Source of the DNA: an uncultured Mycoplasmatota bacterium
GTDB taxonomy: Bacteria > Bacillota_I > Bacilli_A > RF39 > UBA660
Reading direction: 5' to 3'
NCBI GenBank assembly: GCA_947365915.1
Contig: CANAXT010000008.1
Coordinates: 1-40,300 of the forward strand
DNA: 40,300 nucleotides
This document shows positions 26,871 to 35,296 of this stretch, piece by piece. A program made the translations under genes and the position numbers. The notes below the pieces were generated by a model that worked only from the letters and a program-made list of their open reading frames with translations, had not been told where the DNA came from and ran no database searches. How positions within the stretch are numbered: the stretch's first letter is position 1; every line of letters begins with the position of its first letter.

Positions 26871-29800
26871 ATGCCAAAAATTATCAGAATGGAAGACATT
26901 ATTCAAATAGTTGGAATGAATAATTATATTGAAGCTTTAGATTTAGATATTGATCAATTAACTTATTTGGGAAGTGAACCATCAGGATCTAAATTGGTAT
27001 TGTTTAAATTTCAATATAAAGATAAACACAAACATGTAATTACATTATTAGTAGACCGAGAAAAAAATGTAAAAGAAGTAAAATGTGATTGTAAAACATT
27101 TGATCCAGAATACTATTGTTCACATGTTGCTTTAGTCATTATGTTTTTTTTAACCAATGAATCCATTATTGATCAAGCACTTAGTCTTTTAGATGAACAA
27201 TATGATGAAGATTTTAATCGTTATTTATTTTCAAAATTTGTCCCTAAAAAAAAGAAGCGACTTCGACTTCAAGTTACTTTAAGAAGTAATGGATTTCATA
27301 ATAATGATGGATATGAATTGATTGTTAAAATAGGAGAGGATAAATTATATGTTTTAAAAAAACAATTGGAAAGTTTTTTAGAAAATTATCCAAATGGAGA
27401 AGAAGAAGTCTATTTTGGAAAAAATTTTACATATCGTTCTAATGAATACTATGTTTCAAAAGAAGATGAAAAAATATTAGATTTTTTAAAATTTTATGTG
27501 GATAGTCAGGCAGAATCTAGAAATTATTATGGATATTATTATGTAGGTAGTAAAGTTACTTCGGTTACATTATCTGGTAGAACTTTAAAAGAATTTTTAA
27601 AATTACTTGAGAATTATCCATTTTGTGTAGAAGAAGGGTATTATACAAGATCGTTTTATGGAATGAAACAAGAATATCCGATGGAAACGAAGATTGATGA
27701 AATTGGAAATAATTTGAGGGTTTCTTTTGATTATTCCACAGTTACTCCTTTAACAGAAGATTATCAGTATTTTATGGATCAAGATGAGTGTTATCATGTA
27801 TCAGAAGAAGTTGGTGAATTTTTGAAAGTCATGGTAGAAAATCGGAAAAAACAATTGTTGTTTAAAGAAAGCGAATTCAAAGATTTTTCTTCTGTGATCT
27901 TACCTAAAATATATGGTCTTAATAAAAATGTGAAAATGAGTAAGGAGGTAGAAGATAAATTTGTTTTAGACCTTCCCAAAGTAAAATATTATTTTGAAAA
28001 AAAGAAAGATTCTATTGTTGGAACAATTCATCTTTGTGTGAATGATCAAGAATGGAATTTATTTGAAGAACCACAAATTTATGTGATGCGAGATAAACAG
28101 TTAGAACAAAGTTATATTCAGGAATTGTTATCGATTGGTTTTGAACCAAAAAAAGATTATTTTGAACTTGTAAATGAAGATGATATTATTTCTTTTTTGG
28201 AAGAAAAGTTAAAAGAATTTACGGAAAAGTATGAAGTGTATGTATCTAAAAATTTAAAGGATGTACGAGTTATCAAAAAAGCTTCTGTTCAAAGTGAATT
28301 TGGAATTGGATCAGACAATATTTTATCTTATCAATTTGGAATTGAAGGAATCAATAAAAAAGAATTAAAATCTTTATTGGATGCTGTTAAATTAAAGAAA
28401 AAATATTATCGGTTGAAAAATGGTAATTATATGAATTTGGAATCCAAAGATTTACAGAAAATGGGAATTTTGATTGATGAATTAGAGCTTACTGGCCAAC
28501 AATTGTTGGATGATAAGATAGAAATTTCTAAATATAAAAGTATCAAAATAGAACAACTTGTAGATGAAGAAAATATGGATTTTGTCAAGTTGGATCAATC
28601 ATTTGGGGATTTAATTCAGGCATTTAATCATTATAAAGACACTGAAATAGAGTTATCTAAAAAGGATTTACGGATTTTAAGAGATTATCAAGAAGTAGGA
28701 GTTAAATGGTTGATGACTCTTTCTAATTGTGGATTTGGTGGTATTCTAGCAGATGAGATGGGGCTTGGAAAATCGATTCAGACTATTAAGTATATTAAGT
28801 TAAAATTACAGGAAAATCCTGAAGCAAAGTTTTTAATTGTAGTTCCTACTTCCTTAATTTATAATTGGGAAGCAGAGTTTGAAAAATTTGAAAAAGATAT
28901 TTCTATTTTACTTATGAATGGAGTAAAAGAAAAAAGACATGAACTTTTTCAGCAAATTGATTCAGCTTCGGTTTTAATTACTTCTTATGGGTTACTTAGA
29001 CAAGATTTGGAATGGTATCAAAAGATAAACTTTGATACTTGCGTTATTGATGAAGCTCAAAATATTAAGAATGTGAATGCAGAAATTACAAGATCATGTA
29101 AGATGATTCATGCTCGTGTGAAGTTTGCATTAACTGGAACGCCAATTGAAAATTCGGTATTGGAACTTTGGAGTATTTTTGATTTTATTATGCCAGGATA
29201 TTTGTCTAATTTGTCTAAGTTTAAACGAATGTATAGTGTGAAAATGATGGAAGAGTCTCCAGAAATTTTATCTCTTTTAAATAAGCAAATTTCTCCATTT
29301 ATTTTAAGAAGGAAGAAAATAGAGGTGGCAAAGGATTTGCCAGAGAAACTAGAAAATCAAGTATTGGTAGAATTAGAAGAAAATGAGAAGAAACTCTATG
29401 TTGGATGGTTAGAAAAAACGAAAGACCAAATTGAAGAAACGTTACAAACAGAAGGGTTTATGAAAAGTCAGATTTTAATTTTATCGTTATTAACGAAATT
29501 AAGACAAATTTGTATTGATTCTAGATTATTATTAGAAAATGAGACTCATGTTGGAAGTAAGATAAAAACGTTATTAGAAATTTTAAAGGGATCGATTTCA
29601 AATGGTCATAAAATTTTGGTTTTTTCACAATTTCCATCGGCGCTTCATTTAGTAAGACAGGAATTAGATAGTGAAAAAATTAGTTATTATTATTTGGATG
29701 GAAGTACGAAGGCGAAACGAAGAATGGAAATGGCTTCTGCTTTTAATGAAGATGATACGAAGGTATTTTTGATTTCTTTAAAAGCAGGAGGAACCGGACT

Positions 29801-30074
29801 TAATTTAACGAGTGCGGATATTGTTGTTCATTTGGATCCTTGGTGGAATCCGCAAGTGGAAAATCAGGCAACGGATCGAACGCACCGGATTGGTCAAAAA
29901 AATGTTGTTGAAGTTGTGAAGTTAATTGCAAAAGGGACGATTGAAGAAAAAATTGTTGAGCTTCAACAAAAAAAGAAAAATTTAAGTGATCAAGTTGTTG
30001 AGGGAGAAGATCGAGATCAAATTATCATTTCTAAGTTAACAGAAAAAGAATTAAGAGGTTTACTAGAATCTTAA
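26871..30074 (+). CDS. SNF2-family DEAD/DEAH-box helicase with N-terminal SWIM zinc finger
   Basis: CDCKTFDPEYYCSH SWIM motif; GGILADEMGLGKSIQTI, IDEAQNIKN, LTGTPIENSVLELWSIFDFIMPGYL, SLKAGGTGLNLTSADIVVHLDPWWNPQVENQATDRTHRIGQ. Confidence 0.95.
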   Translation: MPKIIRMEDIIQIVGMNNYIEALDLDIDQLTYLGSEPSGSKLVLFKFQYKDKHKHVITLLVDREKNVKEVKCDCKTFDPEYYCSHVALVIMFFLTNESIIDQALSLLDEQYDEDFNRYLFSKFVPKKKKRLRLQVTLRSNGFHNNDGYELIVKIGEDKLYVLKKQLESFLENYPNGEEEVYFGKNFTYRSNEYYVSKEDEKILDFLKFYVDSQAESRNYYGYYYVGSKVTSVTLSGRTLKEFLKLLENYPFCVEEGYYTRSFYGMKQEYPMETKIDEIGNNLRVSFDYSTVTPLTEDYQYFMDQDECYHVSEEVGEFLKVMVENRKKQLLFKESEFKDFSSVILPKIYGLNKNVKMSKEVEDKFVLDLPKVKYYFEKKKDSIVGTIHLCVNDQEWNLFEEPQIYVMRDKQLEQSYIQELLSIGFEPKKDYFELVNEDDIISFLEEKLKEFTEKYEVYVSKNLKDVRVIKKASVQSEFGIGSDNILSYQFGIEGINKKELKSLLDAVKLKKKYYRLKNGNYMNLESKDLQKMGILIDELELTGQQLLDDKIEISKYKSIKIEQLVDEENMDFVKLDQSFGDLIQAFNHYKDTEIELSKKDLRILRDYQEVGVKWLMTLSNCGFGGILADEMGLGKSIQTIKYIKLKLQENPEAKFLIVVPTSLIYNWEAEFEKFEKDISILLMNGVKEKRHELFQQIDSASVLITSYGLLRQDLEWYQKINFDTCVIDEAQNIKNVNAEITRSCKMIHARVKFALTGTPIENSVLELWSIFDFIMPGYLSNLSKFKRMYSVKMMEESPEILSLLNKQISPFILRRKKIEVAKDLPEKLENQVLVELEENEKKLYVGWLEKTKDQIEETLQTEGFMKSQILILSLLTKLRQICIDSRLLLENETHVGSKIKTLLEILKGSISNGHKILVFSQFPSALHLVRQELDSEKISYYYLDGSTKAKRRMEMASAFNEDDTKVFLISLKAGGTGLNLTSADIVVHLDPWWNPQVENQATDRTHRIGQKNVVEVVKLIAKGTIEEKIVELQQKKKNLSDQVVEGEDRDQIIISKLTEKELRGLLES

Positions 30075-31351
30075 TTCTTTTTAATGACATAAAAATAGGT
30101 ATCTATGAAAAATGTTTCTTCTCCAATTTCTTGATAAAATGAATTTGGTTCTTTTGTTTCAATGAAAATCATTCCTTTGTTGTGTAAAAGTGATTTCCAA
30201 TAACGGATGTTATTTCTACAAAGTAGTGTTGAATCATTGCAGTAAATGAAACCTAATTTTCCTTTTTGAAGATTATTTGAAGTTATAATTGAACCTGTAT
30301 CGATTAATGTATTTAGAAAATTTAGAGTTTCCTTAGAATCATCAAAGGTATAGATTTGATCATAGTGATGTATATTTTCACTCATGATTTTTTTTCTGAA
30401 GTTTATAGAAGATAGACGAAATCCTTGGTATGTGTTTCTTCTTACTAGTTCTTTATCGATGGAATTTAAAACATCGAATTTTTTTAATAACCAGTTAGGA
30501 GCAATTAAGTCTTCTTTTTTTGGGTCTCCTGTAATTCTATGAATTACAATGGATGGATCTAGTATTTCTAGTTGATCACAGACAATGTCAATGTATTCAT
30601 TTTTTGTTAAGACTGGAAATGGATTTTGCTTATAAAGTAGTCCTAGTTTGGTGTCTTTTAAAATGTGTAACATATGAATTTTGATGCCATTTATTTTTAA
30701 TTTGTTTAAATATTTTACTGTTTCAAGCATCATTTCTTTTGTTTCGTATGGAAGACCATTCATGATATGTACGACGACTTCAATATGTCGTTTTTGTAGT
30801 TTTTTTACCATTTCCTCAAAGCATTTTAATGAGTGGCAACGATTAATGAATTTTGAAGTGTTTTCATGGATGGTTTGTAGCCCTAGTTCGATTGTTAGAA
30901 ATGTTTTTTTTGAAAGTTCTTCGAAGTAGTCTAAACATTCTTCAGTAATGGCATCGGGTCTAGTTGCAATAGATAGGCCAACTACATTGTCTAATTTTAA
31001 TATTTCTTCGTATTTTTGTTTTAAAATTGGAAGGGGAGCGTAGGTATTGGTATGCGCTTGAAAATATCCAATGTATTTTCCTTCTGGCCATTTTTTACTG
31101 ATTTCATCACGTATTTGATAAAATTGGTTTGTTAATGATTCTTGACTGTTTCCTGCAAAGTCTCCACTTCCTAAGTTTGAACAGTAAATACAACCTCCAG
31201 TACCGACAGACCCATCGATGTTTGGGCAAGTGAATCCAGCGTTTAAACTGATTTTAAAAATTTTTGAGTGAAATTTGTTTTGATAATAGTCGTTTAACGT
31301 GTGATAACGTTTGTTATTGTCGCTATAACAAAAATAGTTTTTTTTCTTCAT
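30071..31351 (-). CDS. TIGR01212 family radical SAM protein (YtqA-like) with C-terminal extension
   Basis: RYHTLNDYYQNKFHSKIFKISLNAGFTCPNIDGSVGTGGCIYCSNLGSGDFAG; ELGLQTIHE; HIMNGLPYETKEMM. Start chosen at ATG 31351 (MKKKNYF). Confidence 0.9.
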   Translation of the reverse strand: MKKKNYFCYSDNNKRYHTLNDYYQNKFHSKIFKISLNAGFTCPNIDGSVGTGGCIYCSNLGSGDFAGNSQESLTNQFYQIRDEISKKWPEGKYIGYFQAHTNTYAPLPILKQKYEEILKLDNVVGLSIATRPDAITEECLDYFEELSKKTFLTIELGLQTIHENTSKFINRCHSLKCFEEMVKKLQKRHIEVVVHIMNGLPYETKEMMLETVKYLNKLKINGIKIHMLHILKDTKLGLLYKQNPFPVLTKNEYIDIVCDQLEILDPSIVIHRITGDPKKEDLIAPNWLLKKFDVLNSIDKELVRRNTYQGFRLSSINFRKKIMSENIHHYDQIYTFDDSKETLNFLNTLIDTGSIITSNNLQKGKLGFIYCNDSTLLCRNNIRYWKSLLHNKGMIFIETKEPNSFYQEIGEETFFIDTYFYVIKKN

Positions 31352-31440
31352 TTTGTTTCCTCTTTCTATTTCATTATTATAGAAAAACACTGTTTTTTTG
31401 TCAATGATGTGAAAAAAAGATGAAAAATATTTTAAAAACT

Positions 31441-31468
31441 TTTACATTTTCCCTAAATTTGGTATAAT
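31441..31468 (+). promoter_or_regulatory. sigmaA-type promoter
   Basis: TTTACA, 16-bp spacer, TATAAT, just upstream of ATG 31488. Confidence 0.65.
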
Positions 31469-31487
31469 TATGGTGGAGGTCTAGAAA

Positions 31488-32978
31488 ATGAAAAAATATA
31501 GTTTATTAAAGACACTTGGAATTTTCTTTTTAGTCTTGTTTGTACTATCGTGGATTATTCCAACAGGGTCATATTCTGGTAGTGAGTTTGCCAAAGGAAC
31601 AACGGATCCAATTGGATTATTTGATTTTTTCCGTATGCCACTCATTACACTTAGTACTTTTTTCCAATACGGGTTAGTCTTTCTAGCAATCGGGGGACTA
31701 TATGGAGTACTAGAAAAAACAGGAGTGTTTTCACCATTTGTAGAAAAGGTTGCGAAAAAGTGGAAAGGGAAAGAATGTTTATTTTTAGTGATTGTAATGG
31801 TTATTTTAGGACTTATTGCATCACTTAATGGTCTTACCATTCCGTTATTTATTTTGGTTCCATTTTTAGTAGCTGTTATTCTTTTAATGGGATTCAGTAA
31901 GTTAACTGCAATCGGTTCTACTGTTGGCGCAATTTTGGTCGGAATGATTGGATCTACGTATGGATTTAATGTATCTGGTTATATCTATAATTTCTTAAAA
32001 TTAGATATGAATAATCAAATTGCTACTAAGATTATATTATTGATTATGCTTTTATTTTTACTTGTTATGTTTGTTACAAAACAAGCAAAAAAAGAGTTAT
32101 CAGTAAAGAATACCAAGAAGAAAGAATCTGTTAGTGAAACTAAGAAAAAGGGGTCTAAGAAAGAAACCAAAAAAGAGGAAGTTGTGACTGTAAAAGAGGA
32201 AGTAGAAATTCCATTTTACGATCCTAAAGGAAAAAGTAAAAAAAGTGCGATTCCAATGGTGATTATCGTTGTTTTGTTAATTGCATTTACTTTAGCAGCA
32301 ATGTTTAATTGGATGTATGGATTTAAAATTAATTTCTTCCAAGAACTTCATACGTCGCTTATGGATGTGAAGATTGGAAGTTATCCAATTTTAGAAAATA
32401 TTTTAGGAAATGTATCACAAATTGGATATTGGGGATATTATGAATTATCTGCATTATTAGTGATTGCTAGTTTACTAATCGGCTGGATTTATAGTTTAAA
32501 AATGAAAGATATTATGGAAGGCTTCTTTGAAGGGGCTAAAAAAATGGTTGGAGTTGCATTTTATGTGATGATCTGTAATGTTATATTTGCAGTGTTACTA
32601 AATGCAGAGTCAGGAAATCTTTATCATACGATTAATAATTTCTTGTTAGGATTAACGAAATCATTTAATGTTGTTACGACCGCTATTTCAGCGTTTATTG
32701 GAAGTTTCTTCTATAATGATCTTTATTATTTGGTTGGTGGACTTAGTGGAATGTTTGAGGCAAAATTTGATGCGAATACATTACCTGTAATTGGGCTTGC
32801 TTTCCAAACAATGTATGGTTTGGCAATGCTTATTTTACCAACTAGTATGGTTTTGATTGCAGCACTTCGTTATTTAGAAGTTTCATACAAAGATTGGATG
32901 AAATATATTTGGAAGTTTGTTGTAAGCATTTTTGTAGTCATTATGATTGTATTAGTGATTGCGTCATTATTTATTTAG
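31488..32978 (+). CDS. YfcC/DcuC-like multi-pass membrane transporter
   Basis: LSWIIPTGSYSGS motif typical of YfcC-type anaerobic carriers; about a dozen hydrophobic segments with a central charged Lys/Glu-rich loop. Confidence 0.75.
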   Translation: MKKYSLLKTLGIFFLVLFVLSWIIPTGSYSGSEFAKGTTDPIGLFDFFRMPLITLSTFFQYGLVFLAIGGLYGVLEKTGVFSPFVEKVAKKWKGKECLFLVIVMVILGLIASLNGLTIPLFILVPFLVAVILLMGFSKLTAIGSTVGAILVGMIGSTYGFNVSGYIYNFLKLDMNNQIATKIILLIMLLFLLVMFVTKQAKKELSVKNTKKKESVSETKKKGSKKETKKEEVVTVKEEVEIPFYDPKGKSKKSAIPMVIIVVLLIAFTLAAMFNWMYGFKINFFQELHTSLMDVKIGSYPILENILGNVSQIGYWGYYELSALLVIASLLIGWIYSLKMKDIMEGFFEGAKKMVGVAFYVMICNVIFAVLLNAESGNLYHTINNFLLGLTKSFNVVTTAISAFIGSFFYNDLYYLVGGLSGMFEAKFDANTLPVIGLAFQTMYGLAMLILPTSMVLIAALRYLEVSYKDWMKYIWKFVVSIFVVIMIVLVIASLFI

Positions 32979-33006
32979 ACAGTTCTCTGGAACTGTTCTT
33001 TTTTTT
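32979..33006 (+). terminator. rho-independent terminator
   Basis: ACAGTTC-TCTG-GAACTGT followed by TCTTTTTTTT. Confidence 0.85.
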
Positions 33007-33018
33007 GTGCTATAATGT

Positions 33019-33669
33019 TTGATGGTGAATTTTATGGAGTTTAGAATAGGTAATATTTTTTATCCTGTATCTATTATTCGAAAGCAAAATAAAAATACGT
33101 ATATTCGAGTGAAGGATGGGAATGTGATTACGGTTACAACAAATAGATGGACATCAGAGCGTTATGTTATGAGATTATTAGAGGAAAATATTGATGCTTT
33201 AAAAAAAATGATTAATAAGTGTCAACTAGAGGAAGAAAAAAAAGAGAATTTTTATATTTTAGGTCAAATTTATGATATAATTATAGTGTCTGGAATAGAT
33301 AAGATAGAAATTGATGGATTTAAAATATTTACGCCTAGTAGACGAAAGTTAGAACTTTGGTATCAAAAAGAAATGAAAAAAATATATGAAGAACGGTTAC
33401 AATATTGGTATGGCCTATTTGAGGAACGTATTCCTTTTCCAAAACTTAAAATAAGAAATATGAAAACGAGATGGGGAGTATGTAATAAAAGGGATAATTC
33501 GGTAACGTTAAATAGCCGTTTAATGGAATATGATCAGACAAAGTTGGATTATGTGATTGTTCATGAGTTATCTCATTTTGTTCATTTTAATCATTCTTCT
33601 GATTTTTGGAGTTTGGTTTGTAAATATTGTCCAAACTATAAACAAGTTCGTAAGTCATTGAAAGAGTAG
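33019..33669 (+). CDS. YgjP/SprT-like zinc metallopeptidase (DUF45, M48-type)
   Basis: TRWGVCNKRDNSVTLNSRLMEYDQTKLDYVIVHELSHFVHFNHSSDFW (HELxH). Confidence 0.92.
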   Translation: MMVNFMEFRIGNIFYPVSIIRKQNKNTYIRVKDGNVITVTTNRWTSERYVMRLLEENIDALKKMINKCQLEEEKKENFYILGQIYDIIIVSGIDKIEIDGFKIFTPSRRKLELWYQKEMKKIYEERLQYWYGLFEERIPFPKLKIRNMKTRWGVCNKRDNSVTLNSRLMEYDQTKLDYVIVHELSHFVHFNHSSDFWSLVCKYCPNYKQVRKSLKE

Positions 33670-33677
33670 GTGATTAT

Positions 33678-34916
33678 GTGAAAAAAGTGTTTCAAAAGTT
33701 AAATTGTATGATTTTAATTGCTGCTATTGTGTTTCCAGGACTCGTTTTTCCAAGCCTGGATGTAGAGGCTGCTTCTAAGACTTTGGGAGATTATCGTAAG
33801 GAGTTAGCGGATTGGGAAGCACAACAAAATGAAAATAAACAAAAGCAACAACTTACAAAAGATCAAATTAATCAAATTGCATCTTCGATTACAACGAATA
33901 CGAATACGATTAATCAGCTTAGTAATGATATGGTGAAGTTACAAGCTGAAATTGTTCAGGCTGAGAAAGATATTGAGGCAAAAGATAAAGAAATTAAAGA
34001 ATTGGTTAGTTTTTTGCAAGTCTCTGAAGGAGAATCTGCTTATTTAGAGTTTGCGTTTGGTGCGAAAGATTTTACTGATTTTATTTATCGTATGGCAATA
34101 TCAGAGCAACTTTCTTCTTATAATGATGATTTGATGAAGCAGTATAATTCGTTAATTGAAAGTAATAAGAAAAAGAAAACGGAGATTACTGAGAAGCAAG
34201 AAACTTTAAAGAAAAAACAAACGGAGTTGGCGAATCAAAAGACCAAATTAGGAGATGAATTACAAGCAACGTCAGCTGCTAGTGTTTCTATTGAAGAAGA
34301 AATTAAGATGATTAAAAATCAGATTCAATATTTAGAAAAGCTAAAGTGTAGAGAAGATGAAAGTGTAGATCAATGTGTGAACCGTAATCAGGTATTACCA
34401 GCAGGAACTGCGTTTTTTCGCCCTGTTGTCAGTGGGAAAATTACGAGTGAGTTTGGAAATCGGTGTTATTGGTTGAATGGATATCGATGTGATTTCCATG
34501 GTGGACTTGATATGGCTCAATCGGGAAGTGCAGTACCAGTTTATGCTGCTGCTCCAGGAATTGTTGTTGGACATACTGATCGAGGAAAATGTGGAGGAAA
34601 TATGGTGTATATTATCCATAATATTAATGGTAAGAAGTATACTAGTATGTATGCACATCTTCGAAGTATTATGGTTAGAGATAAGCAAGTGGTTACAATG
34701 GATACACAAATTGGAACGATGGGTGGTAATCCTTCTATAGAGACTTGGGATGGTTGTAGTAGTGGACAACATACACATTTTACTTTAGCGAATGGTCATT
34801 ATTTGGTTGACTATATGTTCTGGAGTCAATTTGAAGCCCATATGTTTAATCCTAGAGTGTTAGTGAATGCTCCAGGTTTGGGTGGTTCGTTTAGTGGTCG
34901 TAATCGTAAATATTAA
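33678..34916 (+). CDS. EnvC-like secreted M23 peptidase (coiled coil + LytM domain)
   Basis: Signal peptide, long coiled coil, FHGGLDMAQSGSAVPVYAAAPGIVV...HTHFTL. Confidence 0.92.
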   Translation: MKKVFQKLNCMILIAAIVFPGLVFPSLDVEAASKTLGDYRKELADWEAQQNENKQKQQLTKDQINQIASSITTNTNTINQLSNDMVKLQAEIVQAEKDIEAKDKEIKELVSFLQVSEGESAYLEFAFGAKDFTDFIYRMAISEQLSSYNDDLMKQYNSLIESNKKKKTEITEKQETLKKKQTELANQKTKLGDELQATSAASVSIEEEIKMIKNQIQYLEKLKCREDESVDQCVNRNQVLPAGTAFFRPVVSGKITSEFGNRCYWLNGYRCDFHGGLDMAQSGSAVPVYAAAPGIVVGHTDRGKCGGNMVYIIHNINGKKYTSMYAHLRSIMVRDKQVVTMDTQIGTMGGNPSIETWDGCSSGQHTHFTLANGHYLVDYMFWSQFEAHMFNPRVLVNAPGLGGSFSGRNRKY

Positions 34917-34979
34917 AAATTGTTTTTATTTTAAAATTTAAAGCTTAATTGTTTACTCACTATATTAAGATGTTAGTTA

Positions 34980-35118
34980 TTCTAATTTTGCTTTTAGACC
35001 TAAGACCCAAAAACAAAGACTAAAAAGAAAACGCTTGGCAACTTTGCCATAGCGTTTCTTTAATATACTAATTAGAGACAGCGCTTAACCAACCAAAGTT
35101 ATACATGTCTCTTTTTTA
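34980..35118. other. structured intergenic region with two stable hairpins (candidate ncRNA/terminators)
   Basis: Hairpin 1 35025-35060 (AAACGCT TGGCA-ACTT-TGCCA t AGCGTTT); hairpin 2 35074-35112 (AGAGACA...TGTCTCT) followed by a T run; inner TAAC/GTTA pairing in the second loop. Confidence 0.5.
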
Positions 35119-35296
35119 TTTTATGAAGTTTCCCTCATCTGTATACATTGTACTATAAAATTTTAAATTTTTCAAGGTTTTCGCAATTTTTTCTTTTTTT
35201 CGCATACCATTTACTTGACAGATATAAAAAAACAGATACTATACAAAAAAAAGTTTATTTGATATAATAGGATGTGGTAAAAAGAGGTGACTTTCC

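Noticed and set aside
34395-34778. Minus-strand and alternative-frame ORFs inside the M23 peptidase gene
   Set aside because: The M23 domain motifs (HxxxD, HTH) are in the + frame; the others are Ser/Thr/His/Ile-rich shadow translations.
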